Below are positions 26,728-35,194 of a stretch of 64,000 nt of DNA, piece by piece. The translations under genes were made by a program, and so were the position numbers. A model generated the notes under the pieces. It made no database searches. It worked only from the letters and a program-made list of their open reading frames with translations, and was not told where the DNA came from. The stretch comes from an uncultured Pedosphaera sp. GTDB taxonomy: Bacteria; Verrucomicrobiota; Verrucomicrobiia; Limisphaerales; Pedosphaeraceae. The number at the start of each line of letters is the position of its first letter. The stretch's first letter is position 1. The DNA is taken from assembly GCA_903918755.1 (NCBI GenBank), contig CAIXFN010000014.1:62001-126000 (forward strand), written 5' to 3'.

Positions 26728-29088
26728 ATGAATAACAATTTGAATGATCGTCCGGCATCCGGAATGAGTCTGCCGGATGTTTACTTCGTACTGTTCCGCC
26801 ACAAGTGGAAGATCCTGCTGTGCTGCGCCATCGGCGTGGCGGGGGCCGCGGCGCATGCAATTTTTCTGCCCGCCCCATACCAGTCGTCGGCGATCCTCAG
26901 CGTGGATTACGGCTTGGGCTCAAAAAGTTCGCGCGTGCCCGGGGAACAGCAGCAGCGATCCCAAATGTCCATAACCGCGGGGGAGATGTTGCTCAACACG
27001 GAAATCGAGATCCTGCGGAGCTATGATGTCTGCCGCCGGGCGGTGACCAATTTTGGGGCGAGCAAAATTCTGGCCAAGTTGGGGGGCGGTTCAGATCCCA
27101 ATGCCGCGGCAATGGCAATTCGGAAGCGGTTGGTGGTGGAGCACCCGAAAACGAGCAGTCTGATCACCATTTCGGTGACCCATCCGGACCCTTTTGTGGT
27201 GCAACCGGTCCTGCAAGCGTTGATAGACGAATATCACAAGCGCAATCTCGAAATTCACAATGATCTGCCCCAACTCGATGCCGTCATGCAGGAGCGGGTG
27301 GCGGAATTGGGCAACCGGGTCTCCGTGGCGCAGGACGCGTTAAAGCGCAAGCGGAGTGAAACCGGAGTAATTTCCCCCGACGATGAGGCCCGGGAATTGT
27401 CCGGGCTGATTGGAGCAACGCGGAAGGAACTTAACACCGCGCAGGCGGATCTGGCGGAGCGGGTCGCCATTTTCCATCAAATTGTGGGCATAAACCTGCT
27501 GACGCAGACCAATAATCCGCCCGTGGGCCCGGAGTTGCCGGCAAATTCGCCCGACAAATCCACGACGGTGGCGCCCCTGACCAGCTCCAACAGTGCGCCC
27601 AGCCCCGCCGTGCCGGAACCGGCCACGGCGCTGGCGGATCCGCCGGAAGCAAAGTTAAATGAGTTCCGGACCATCACCAACCTCTATATGAGCACTTTTC
27701 TGGAGCGGGAAAAGGCGATGGGGATTTTCACGCCGGAGAGCAGTGAAGTCAAAAAGCGCACGATGTTCCTGGAGGACTTGGACAAGAAGCGAGCCGCTCT
27801 GGTGAAGGAATATCCCAAGCTGGATCAGCCCGCGCCGGCAGCGCCCGGGCGGGTGCAGGTCGCATCCAGCTATTCATCGCCCAGTTATATCTCCACAGGC
27901 CCGCTGTTTGACACCAACCGGGAGGCTGGCATCATCGAAGGCTTGCGCATGCGGATCGGGGAGTTGCGGAATCAAATGGTCAATTACAATTCGACCAGCA
28001 CCAACCTCAACAATGTGGCGGGCGAGATGCGGCATTTGGAGAAGGAATTGGCGACGGCGGAGGAAGTATACAAGAGTTACCTGCTGGAGTTGCAAACGAT
28101 TCACACCATCCAGCAGATTGACAACCGGGATCTTTCAAAAATACCCACGACGGAACCCCCTACGCCCCCCTTGCGAAATTTGAGCAAGACGATCAAGGTG
28201 GCAACGGCAATCTTGATTGTGTGGGTGGTGGTGGGATTTGTCTGGGCGTTCCTGATCGAGTTGGTCTTTGATCACTCGGTGAAGCGGGTCAAGGATATCG
28301 AAGGCCAGTTGGGCCTGCAAGTGCTGCTGTCCCTGCCGCAGGTAAAAGCGGCCGCGGCCCGGGAATTGACGGAGCGGGAGCGGCTGCTCATCGGCCAGTG
28401 GGAGAAGGCCCCCCCGGCAAACCCGGACGAGACGGCTGAGGTGGCGCCAAGGCCGCAGCAAAATACCGGTCTGCTAACCTATCACGAGGCCCTGCGTGAC
28501 CGCCTGATCTCCTATTTTGACGTGCGCAATCTGACGCACAAGCCGAAATTGGTAGCGGTGACCGGGGCCGGGGCCGGGGTGGGAACCTCCACGATTGCGG
28601 CGGGGTTGGCGGCGTCACTCTCCGAGACGGGCGAAGGCAATGTGCTCCTGGTGGATATGAATCCCGAGAACGGGGCGGCGCACCATTTCTTCAAAGGCAA
28701 ATTGGCCGTGGAACTGACGGATGCCCTGGAGGATGGGACCCGGGAGAACGGCTTTATCCAGAAGAATCTGTACGTGGCCACCGGAAATGGGAACGGTGAT
28801 AAACTGCCGCGAATCCTGCCCAAGCGCTTTGCCAATCTGCTCCCCAAGCTGAAAGCCAGCGACTACGACTATATTATTTTTGACATGCCCGCGATCAGCC
28901 AGACCAGCATCACGCCGCGATTGGCGGGATTCATGGACATCGTGTTGATGGTGGTGGAATCCGAAAAGACGGACCGGGATGTGGCGCAACGGGCCAATGC
29001 CATGCTGGCGGAATCGAAAGCCAACGTGAAAGTGGTGATGAACAAGACCAAGCGGTATGTGCCGGTCAGTCTGCTGCCCGAATCCTGA
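26728..29088 (+). CDS. Wzz/BY-kinase-like polysaccharide co-polymerase with altered P-loop
   Basis: 786 residues. An N-terminal Wzz domain (first membrane helix about residues 27-50, MSLPDVYFVLFRHKWKIL before it) is followed by a long coiled-coil periplasmic part. A second helix lies at about 490-515 (IKVATAILIVWVVVGFVWAF). The C-terminal domain resembles CpsD/BY-kinase: Walker A' VLLVDMNPE, Walker B YDYIIFDMPA. The Walker A reads TGAGAGVGTST at about 612-622, with Thr620 where the invariant Lys should be. The C-terminus has no Tyr cluster. It probably sets chain length or export through ATP-domain contacts, but autokinase activity is doubtful. Confidence 0.87.
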   Translation: MNNNLNDRPASGMSLPDVYFVLFRHKWKILLCCAIGVAGAAAHAIFLPAPYQSSAILSVDYGLGSKSSRVPGEQQQRSQMSITAGEMLLNTEIEILRSYDVCRRAVTNFGASKILAKLGGGSDPNAAAMAIRKRLVVEHPKTSSLITISVTHPDPFVVQPVLQALIDEYHKRNLEIHNDLPQLDAVMQERVAELGNRVSVAQDALKRKRSETGVISPDDEARELSGLIGATRKELNTAQADLAERVAIFHQIVGINLLTQTNNPPVGPELPANSPDKSTTVAPLTSSNSAPSPAVPEPATALADPPEAKLNEFRTITNLYMSTFLEREKAMGIFTPESSEVKKRTMFLEDLDKKRAALVKEYPKLDQPAPAAPGRVQVASSYSSPSYISTGPLFDTNREAGIIEGLRMRIGELRNQMVNYNSTSTNLNNVAGEMRHLEKELATAEEVYKSYLLELQTIHTIQQIDNRDLSKIPTTEPPTPPLRNLSKTIKVATAILIVWVVVGFVWAFLIELVFDHSVKRVKDIEGQLGLQVLLSLPQVKAAAARELTERERLLIGQWEKAPPANPDETAEVAPRPQQNTGLLTYHEALRDRLISYFDVRNLTHKPKLVAVTGAGAGVGTSTIAAGLAASLSETGEGNVLLVDMNPENGAAHHFFKGKLAVELTDALEDGTRENGFIQKNLYVATGNGNGDKLPRILPKRFANLLPKLKASDYDYIIFDMPAISQTSITPRLAGFMDIVLMVVESEKTDRDVAQRANAMLAESKANVKVVMNKTKRYVPVSLLPES

Positions 29089-29164
29089 TTGAGATTCCAG
29101 TCTACCGGTCCCTCCCTGTTGGGAGCTTCCGCCAGGGTTGGTGGAGCCCTGCAGTTCTGAGCTG

Positions 29165-31303
29165 ATGAGCCGCTTATACTACTTGGTCAAACCGTTCCTG
29201 CCCCGAGCCGTCCGCGTGGTGATGCGGCGGCGCATTGTCCAACGGCAACGCAAAAAGGTGACGGGAATCTGGCCGATTGCCGAGCAGAGTGGGAATCCTC
29301 CGGCGGGCTGGCCCGGGTGGCCGGAGGGGAAGAAATTCGGCTTCGTCCTGACGCATGATGTGGAAGGGCCGGACGGCCTGGCCAAGTGCTTGGAGCTGGC
29401 CAAATTGGAACGAGAGGCCGGTTTTCGCTCGGCGTTTAATTTCATCCCCGAAGGCGACTACCGGGTAACCCGGGAAATGCGCGAGGCATTAACCGGGCAA
29501 GGTTTTGAGGTGGGGGTGCACGATTTGCACCATGACGGACACCTTTATCGCAGTCGCACTGATTTCGCAGCTCATGCCCGACGGATCAATGATTACTTGA
29601 AGGAATGGGGGGCGGTGGGTTTTCGGTCGGCCTTCATGATGCACCGGTTGGACTGGATCGGGGATTTGAATGTGGCCTACGACCTGTCGACCTTCGATAC
29701 CGACCCTTTTGAACCGCAACCCGACGGCGTCGGCACCATCTTCCCGTTCTGGCAAACGCGGCCCAATGGCGAGTCGTTCCTGGAATTACCTTACACGCTG
29801 CCCCAGGACTCGACGCTTTTTGTATACATGCAGGAAACCACGATCGAGGTATGGAAGCGGAAACTTGACTGGGTGGCGGCGCGGGGTGGAATGGCATTGT
29901 TGAATGTCCATCCGGATTATATGAGTTTTGCCGGGCAACCGCCCCATTCGTTTCAATTTCCCGTGCGGTATTACCAGGAATTGCTCGATTATATGAAAGA
30001 GAAGTATGCCGGTCAATATTGGCACGGGACGCCCCGTGAGTTGGCCTTCTGGCACCGGCAGGTGGCCCCGCCGGCCTCGGACACCGCGACCCGGTTGGCG
30101 AGTGCGGAGCGGGTGCTCACCGGCAAGTCGGCGCTGGTGCTCCTTTATTCCTATTATCCATCCGACCCCCGCCCGCGCCGGGAAGCGGAAGCCCTCGTCA
30201 ATGCCGGGATGGATGTGGAACTCATTTGCCTGCGGCAAGGTGCGGAGGAACCGGTTCACGAGATCATCAATGGGGTGAAGGTCCGACGGGTCTCGTTGCG
30301 GCGGCGACGAAATTCAGCGGTGACCTACGTGTTGCAGTACGGCTATTTCATATCCTGGTGCGCGCTGGCGGTGGCGGGTCGGACCCTGCGGCGGCGGTAT
30401 GACTTGGTGCATGTGCACAATATGCCCGACATTCTGGCCTTCGGCTCGGCGGCGGCGAAATTGCGCGGCGCGCGCGTGATTCTGGACCTGCACGATCCCA
30501 TGCCCGAACTCATGCGGGCGATGTTTGGGTTCGGCGAGCAAAGCAAGGGAGTGCGCCTGCTGAAGTTTTTGGAAAAGCTCAGCATCGGATTTGCCGACCA
30601 GGTAGTTACACCGAATGTCTCGTTCAAACACATTTTCGGTTCGCGGAGTTGTCCCGAGGAGAAGATTCAGGTGGTGATGAATTCCCCGGACGAAAAAATC
30701 TTCCGGTTTCGCGCCAGTCCGCCGGTGACCCGGGTGCCGGGAAAACCCTTCGTGATCATGTACCACGGCGCGATCGTGGAGCGGCATGGTCTGGATTTGG
30801 CGGTGCGGGCGGTGCAGGCGGTGCGGGAGAAAATCCCCGGGGTGGAATTACGGATTTACGGGACGCGAACCCCGTTCCTGGATACCACGATGGAACTGGT
30901 CCGTAAGGAAGGGTTGGAGTCGGTGGTGAAGTATCTGGGGCCGAAATCGCTGGATCAGATCGCCGAGGCGATCGATGAATGTGATTTGGGCGTCGTACCC
31001 AACCGGCGTAGTATTTTCACCGAGTTGAACATGCCCACCCGGATATTTGAATATCTTTCGCGGGGGATTCCGGTGATCGCGCCGCGAGGCACCGGAATCA
31101 CCGACTATTTCGGCGACAGCGAGCTGTTGTTTTTTGAATTGGGGGATACCGCGGATCTGACCCGTCAGATTGAGTATGCCTATGCCCACCCAGAAGAGGT
31201 CCGGGCCATCACGGTGCGGGGTCAGTCGGTTTATTCCAAGCATTGCTGGAGCCGGGAAAAGGTCGCCTTTATTAACCGGGTGACCGAGCTTTTGGCCAAG
31301 TGA
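29165..31303 (+). CDS. polysaccharide deacetylase-glycosyltransferase family 4 fusion
   Basis: 712 residues from the ATG at 29165. Residues about 55-310 are a NodB-type deacetylase: LTHDVEGPDG holds the catalytic Asp pair region, GVHDLHHDGHLY the metal-binding His motif, and LNVHPDYM the late His. Residues about 330-710 are a GT-B glycosyltransferase of family 4: YSYYPSDPRPRREAEALV, YDLVHVHNMPD, DLHDPMPE, and the nucleotide-sugar site FTELNMPTRIFEYLSRGIPVIA. The two enzymes presumably act one after the other on a lipid-linked sugar. No frameshift separates them. Confidence 0.87.
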   Translation: MSRLYYLVKPFLPRAVRVVMRRRIVQRQRKKVTGIWPIAEQSGNPPAGWPGWPEGKKFGFVLTHDVEGPDGLAKCLELAKLEREAGFRSAFNFIPEGDYRVTREMREALTGQGFEVGVHDLHHDGHLYRSRTDFAAHARRINDYLKEWGAVGFRSAFMMHRLDWIGDLNVAYDLSTFDTDPFEPQPDGVGTIFPFWQTRPNGESFLELPYTLPQDSTLFVYMQETTIEVWKRKLDWVAARGGMALLNVHPDYMSFAGQPPHSFQFPVRYYQELLDYMKEKYAGQYWHGTPRELAFWHRQVAPPASDTATRLASAERVLTGKSALVLLYSYYPSDPRPRREAEALVNAGMDVELICLRQGAEEPVHEIINGVKVRRVSLRRRRNSAVTYVLQYGYFISWCALAVAGRTLRRRYDLVHVHNMPDILAFGSAAAKLRGARVILDLHDPMPELMRAMFGFGEQSKGVRLLKFLEKLSIGFADQVVTPNVSFKHIFGSRSCPEEKIQVVMNSPDEKIFRFRASPPVTRVPGKPFVIMYHGAIVERHGLDLAVRAVQAVREKIPGVELRIYGTRTPFLDTTMELVRKEGLESVVKYLGPKSLDQIAEAIDECDLGVVPNRRSIFTELNMPTRIFEYLSRGIPVIAPRGTGITDYFGDSELLFFELGDTADLTRQIEYAYAHPEEVRAITVRGQSVYSKHCWSREKVAFINRVTELLAK

Positions 31304-31608
31304 TGTCCGGGGAGCACGGGCGAGGTTGAATCTTGGGCGAAGCCGGGCGGCAGGGCGCAAGGAGCGCATGACCATCGTATTGGCCAAGCGGGCTTAGGAG
31401 CCATCATCGCGGAGCTTTATCAGCGGTTCTAAATGGAGCGGGAGCTTGCCCGGAAGGAACGGGCCCATAGTATCCTGATGTGTGACGGGGTGGCTGTCGT
31501 GACGAGATCGGTGGTCACCAGGGATTGCAGCGTGCCTTGGATCTACGCCAGCAATCCGACCCGTCACCTCCGCAAGTTGTAATTTATTTGTTCAAATCCA
31601 AAAGCATC
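31304..31608. other. 305-bp intergenic region
   Basis: No gene is supported here. A weak sigma-54-like element (TTGG at 31537-31540, GC at 31551-31552, 10 bp between) lies about 58 bp before the next gene, but the match to consensus is partial. The first half could be degraded coding sequence, since it is GC-rich with short open frames, but nothing is recognisable. Confidence 0.25.
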
Positions 31609-32841
31609 ATGAATTCAGATACCTTGACAACCCCGAATTTGCCCGGCATCCAGGAGATCAAGCGCAGCGTGGATGCGGTGCAAAAATGGGTCGAGGACCG
31701 CAACTACTGCGGTTACGAACCATTTGACGGGCTTTCCTCGGTGTTCCGGCCCCTGACGTTTCACAACCTGTTCGCGGAACGATTGCTGATGCAATTGATC
31801 CGGCAGAGTCCGATCAATTTGCGGCCGCTGTTCGGGGTGACGAAGAAGGAATCGACCAAGGGGCGGGGCTACATGGCGTGGGGTTACCTCGCAATGTACC
31901 ATGCCACGCGGCAGAAGGATTATCTGAATAAGGCGACCGCCTGCCTGGATTGGTTGGACCATCACAAGGCGCCGAAGTATGCGAAGCACAGTTGGAGCAA
32001 CCATTTCGATTTCTCCAGCCGGGGGGGTGGCTACACCAAGGATGATCCGATCATTGTGTGGACCTCGCTTATTTGTCAGGCCTATCTGGAGGCTTATGAG
32101 CAGACGCAGGAGCCGCGCTGGCTGAAGATTGCGGAGAGCGCGTGCGGTTGGATCATGGATTTGCCCCGGGAGCAGACGGAGAAGGGGGCGTGCCTTAGTT
32201 ACCTGGCGCATGTGCAAAGTTCCATCCACAACTCCAACATGCTGGGAGCGGCGGTGCTGGCGCGGACGGCCAAGCACAATGGCAACCAGGAATATCTGAA
32301 AGTGGCGCGTTCGGGCATGGAGTATAGCTGCTCACGGCAGCGCCCGGATGGTTCCTGGCCATACGGGGAGCATCCCAAGTACAGTTGGATCGACAATTTT
32401 CACACGGGTTACAACCTCAACAGCTTGAAGTGCTACATGGATTATTCCGGGGACGAGACCTGGCGGCACCAGTTCCGGCACGGGCTGGAATATTACAAAC
32501 AGAATTTCTTCGAAGCCGACGGGTGTCCGAAATACTATCATAACCGGAAGTTCCCAGTGGACATCCAGTGTGCGGCCCAGTCGATTGAATCGCTGGCGGA
32601 ATTTTCCGATGAGGATCCCGAATGCCTGGAGTTGGCCCGGCGGGTGGCGGGCTGGACGATCGCGAACATGCAGGATCCGAAGGGGTATTTTTATTACCGG
32701 CAATATCCGGGCATCACGGCCCGCATTCCGATGCTGCATTGGGGGCAGGCGACCACCTTCCGGGGAATGGCCTTGCTGTATGACAAACTTGCCCTGCGCG
32801 GAGGGCCGGCAGCGATCAACGCCAAAGGGACAAAGAAATAA
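31609..32841 (+). CDS. predicted alpha/alpha-toroid protein of the EPS locus
   Basis: 410 residues from the ATG at 31609, cytoplasmic by lack of a signal. The chain is a series of helix pairs with aromatic and Gly turns (GRGYMAWGYLAMYHAT, YLNKATACLDWLDHH, WTSLICQAYLEAYEQT, QRPDGSWPYGEHPKYSWIDN, FHTGYNLNSLKCYMDY). These suggest an (alpha/alpha)6 barrel like those of glycoside hydrolases, uronyl epimerases or lyases. The QRPDGSWPY motif recalls terpene-cyclase-type toroid QW motifs too. No catalytic set can be assigned. Its place among glycosyltransferases suggests action on the polymer or its lipid carrier. Confidence 0.7.
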   Translation: MNSDTLTTPNLPGIQEIKRSVDAVQKWVEDRNYCGYEPFDGLSSVFRPLTFHNLFAERLLMQLIRQSPINLRPLFGVTKKESTKGRGYMAWGYLAMYHATRQKDYLNKATACLDWLDHHKAPKYAKHSWSNHFDFSSRGGGYTKDDPIIVWTSLICQAYLEAYEQTQEPRWLKIAESACGWIMDLPREQTEKGACLSYLAHVQSSIHNSNMLGAAVLARTAKHNGNQEYLKVARSGMEYSCSRQRPDGSWPYGEHPKYSWIDNFHTGYNLNSLKCYMDYSGDETWRHQFRHGLEYYKQNFFEADGCPKYYHNRKFPVDIQCAAQSIESLAEFSDEDPECLELARRVAGWTIANMQDPKGYFYYRQYPGITARIPMLHWGQATTFRGMALLYDKLALRGGPAAINAKGTKK

Positions 32842-32907
32842 GGGCGTGGCAGACCTGAGAGCGGACACTCCGGACAGGGAGATCTTTCGGGCGGTGAGAC
32901 CAACTCA

Positions 32908-33801
32908 ATGAAAACCCCAAACTTGACCTATGTGCTGGTATCGCCGGCACGCAATGAAGAAGACTACATTGAATTGACGATTCAGTCCGTGGTGAAACAG
33001 ACCCTCCGGCCAAAAAAATATGTGATTGTCAGCGACGGTTCCACGGACCGGACGGACGAGATCGCCCGCAAATATGCGGCCCAACACGACTGGATAGAGT
33101 TCGTGCGCATGGGGGAGCGGACGGAACGGGATTTTGCCGGCAAGGTGGGCTGTTTCAACGCCGGTTATGCGCGGCTGAAGGGGTTGGAGTATGATATTGT
33201 CGGCAGCCTGGATGCGGATTTGTCGTTTGATGAGGATTACTTCAAGTATTTGTTGGAAAAGTTTGAAGCCGATTCACGCCTGGGCCTGGCCGGCACGCCG
33301 TTCAGTGAGGAGGGCAGGACGTATGATTTCCGCTTCAGCAGTACGGATCATGTGTCTGGAGCCTGCCAACTCTTCCGGCGCAATTGCTATGAAGAAATCG
33401 GTGGTTACAAGCCGGTCAAGGGCGGGGGCATTGACACGATTGCCGTGTTGAGTGCGCGGGTGAAGGGGTGGCGCACGCAGACTTTCACGGAGAAGAGCTG
33501 TCTGCATCACCGCCCCATGGGCAGCGCGGGTCGGCGCGGCAAGTTGATCGTAAACTTCAAGTTGGGGCAGAAAGGGTATACGCTGGGTGTTTCGCCCGTG
33601 TGGCACGTTTTTCGTTCCATTTATCAAATGAGTCGCCCGCCTTATGTGCTGGCCGGGGGAGCGCTGCTGCTGGGTTATTTTGCGGCCATGATCAAGCGGG
33701 TGCCGCGGGCGGTCAGCCAGGAAGTAATAGACTTTCAACGGAAGGAGCAGATGAAACGGCTCCGGCAATTTTTCAAACTGGCGCCCAAGGATCCGGCCTA
33801 G
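32908..33801 (+). CDS. glycosyltransferase family 2
   Basis: 297 residues. The GT-A fold is clear: VSPARNEEDYIELTIQSVVKQT at the N-terminus, VSDGSTDRTDEIA, and SLDADLSF with the DxD-like metal site at about residue 100. The C-terminal part has an amphipathic or membrane-associated stretch (PPYVLAGGALLLGYFAAMIKRVP, about 246-268). It adds a sugar to the lipid-linked repeat unit on the cytoplasmic face. Confidence 0.9.
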   Translation: MKTPNLTYVLVSPARNEEDYIELTIQSVVKQTLRPKKYVIVSDGSTDRTDEIARKYAAQHDWIEFVRMGERTERDFAGKVGCFNAGYARLKGLEYDIVGSLDADLSFDEDYFKYLLEKFEADSRLGLAGTPFSEEGRTYDFRFSSTDHVSGACQLFRRNCYEEIGGYKPVKGGGIDTIAVLSARVKGWRTQTFTEKSCLHHRPMGSAGRRGKLIVNFKLGQKGYTLGVSPVWHVFRSIYQMSRPPYVLAGGALLLGYFAAMIKRVPRAVSQEVIDFQRKEQMKRLRQFFKLAPKDPA

Positions 33802-33900
33802 TGCGGCCGGCCAGTGCCAAGCGCTTTTGCTGACTTGAAGCAATAAAGCGAAGCGCGCGAGTACGGCGGAGACCCGGGAACCGCCGCCAAATGGTAGTAT

Positions 33901-34779
33901 ATGAATTTTGCCCAAACTGAATTAATCACCAAAGGCCGTTGGCTGAAAACCCTGCGGCTGCGGAATGAATGGTATGATTTTGTCACCCAGCCGGAGCAGT
34001 TTGTCCGAGAATTGAAGGAGTCAAAGCCACGCGCCGACCTATTCACGTTCCTGGGGGAAATTCCGGATCGGGACACGGCGAAATACCCCTTTTTTCACGA
34101 ATGGGAGACCATCGCGGTTTTGCCCATCACCACCTATGAACATTGGTGGAAGAACCAGATCAACGACAAAACCCGGAACATGGCCCGCAAGCCGGGCAAG
34201 AAGGGCGTGGAGATCCGGTTGGTGGAATTCAGCGACGATTTGGTGCGCGGCATCATGGGGATCAACAACGACTGTCCCATGCGCCAGGGGCGGCCTTTCT
34301 GGCATTACGGAGCGGATTTCGAGACCACGAAGCGGGTCAATATCAGTTATCTGGAAACGAGCCAATTTGTGGGGGCTTACCTGGGGGACGAATTGATCGG
34401 ATACATCAAGCTGGTTTTCGGCGATCGAAAGGCGAGCCTGATGCAGATTCTGGCGAAAATTTCCCAACGGGACAAAGCGCCGACGAATGGGTTGATGGCG
34501 AAAGCAGTGGAGATCTGCGCGGCCCGGAATATCCCGCACTTGCATTACGCGTTATTTAGCCGCCGCGGGTTGGGTGAATTCAAAATGAACCACGCCATGG
34601 AACCGTGGCGGGTGGCACGGTATTTCCTTCCATTGAATGCCAAGGGCAGCATCGCGCTCAAGCTCAACTTGCAGCACAAATGGTCCGACTATCTCCCCGG
34701 GGAATGGGTGGACAAATTGGTGGACTTGCGGGTAAAGTGGTATGGTAACCGCGTGAAAGACAAGGCGCCGCCGGAGTAA
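33901..34779 (+). CDS. uncharacterised protein, possible FemAB/GNAT-like acyltransferase
   Basis: 292 residues, soluble. I do not recognise it with certainty. The middle and C-terminal parts are laid out like a GNAT/FemAB fold: QFVGAYLGDELIGYIKLVFGD reads as the central strand pair, and a helix TNGLMAKAVEICAARNI and the segment LHYALFSRRGLGEFKMNHAM follow. The last segment resembles the motif HFGRTS-x-NEGLRRFK of the FemAB-like protein at 25603-26652. The stop is 19 bp before the first tRNA-like unit of the array, so gene and array are probably co-transcribed. If it is FemAB-like, an aminoacyl-tRNA donor would be natural. Confidence 0.55.
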   Translation: MNFAQTELITKGRWLKTLRLRNEWYDFVTQPEQFVRELKESKPRADLFTFLGEIPDRDTAKYPFFHEWETIAVLPITTYEHWWKNQINDKTRNMARKPGKKGVEIRLVEFSDDLVRGIMGINNDCPMRQGRPFWHYGADFETTKRVNISYLETSQFVGAYLGDELIGYIKLVFGDRKASLMQILAKISQRDKAPTNGLMAKAVEICAARNIPHLHYALFSRRGLGEFKMNHAMEPWRVARYFLPLNAKGSIALKLNLQHKWSDYLPGEWVDKLVDLRVKWYGNRVKDKAPPE

Positions 34780-34798
34780 CGGGGGCGGGTGAGTTTTC

Positions 34799-34873
34799 GG
34801 GGTCGTAGTTTAATGGGCAAAACGTCCCGCGCAAGCGGGGAGACGAAGCGTTTGAATCCTTCCGACTCCACCA
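34799..34873 (+). ncRNA. tRNA-Ala-like non-decoding RNA, unit 1
   Basis: Acceptor stem GGGGTCG (34799-34805) pairs with CGACTCC (34863-34869), with one G-T wobble at position 3-70; A73 and an encoded CCA follow. T8 and A9 are present. The D-arm GTTTAATGGGCAAAAC (34808-34823) has a 4-bp stem and keeps A14, G18, G19 and A21. The anticodon arm (34825-34841) lacks U33 and folds best as CCCGC-GCAA-GCGGG, a GNRA-capped hairpin. The T-arm stem GAAG-G/C-CTTC carries a bulged C and its loop is TTTGAAT, with U in place of C56. G3-U70 with A73 is the recognition set of alanyl-tRNA synthetase, which ignores the anticodon. Decoding seems impossible; charging with alanine seems possible. Confidence 0.65.
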
Positions 34874-34897
34874 GTTCGCATTAGTAGATTCAATTTC

Positions 34898-34972
34898 GGG
34901 GTCGTAGTTTAATGGGCAAAACGTCCCGCGCAAGCGGGGAGACGAAGCGTTTGAATCCTTCCGACTCCACCA
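34898..34972 (+). ncRNA. tRNA-Ala-like non-decoding RNA, unit 2
   Basis: Identical in sequence to unit 1. The 24-nt spacer before it differs from the others by a T at spacer position 12. Confidence 0.65.
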
Positions 34973-34996
34973 ATTCGCATTAGCAGATTCAATTTC

Positions 34997-35071
34997 GGGG
35001 TCGTAGTTTAATGGGCAAAACGTCCCGCGCAAGCGGGGAGACGAAGCGTTTGAATCCTTCCGACTCCACCA
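34997..35071 (+). ncRNA. tRNA-Ala-like non-decoding RNA, unit 3
   Basis: Identical in sequence to unit 1. The spacer before it begins with A rather than G. Confidence 0.65.
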
Positions 35072-35095
35072 ATTCGGATTAGCAGATTCAATTTC

Positions 35096-35170
35096 GGGGT
35101 CGTAGTTTAATGGGCAAAACGTCCCGCGCAAGCGGGGAGACGAAGCGTTTGAATCCTTCCGACTCCACCA
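35096..35170 (+). ncRNA. tRNA-Ala-like non-decoding RNA, unit 4
   Basis: Identical in sequence to unit 1. The spacer before it begins with A and has G at spacer position 6. Confidence 0.65.
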
Positions 35171-35194
35171 GTTCGCATTAGCAGATTCAATTTC

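Noticed and set aside
31304-31608. Transposon or REP-element remnant
   Set aside because: No inverted repeats, target duplications or transposase fragments could be found by eye.
34799-34873. Ordinary tRNA-Leu(CAA), taking CAA as anticodon
   Set aside because: In that register U33 is missing, the stem has a G-G mismatch, and the long variable arm of tRNA-Leu is absent; the acceptor stem has the alanine signature instead.
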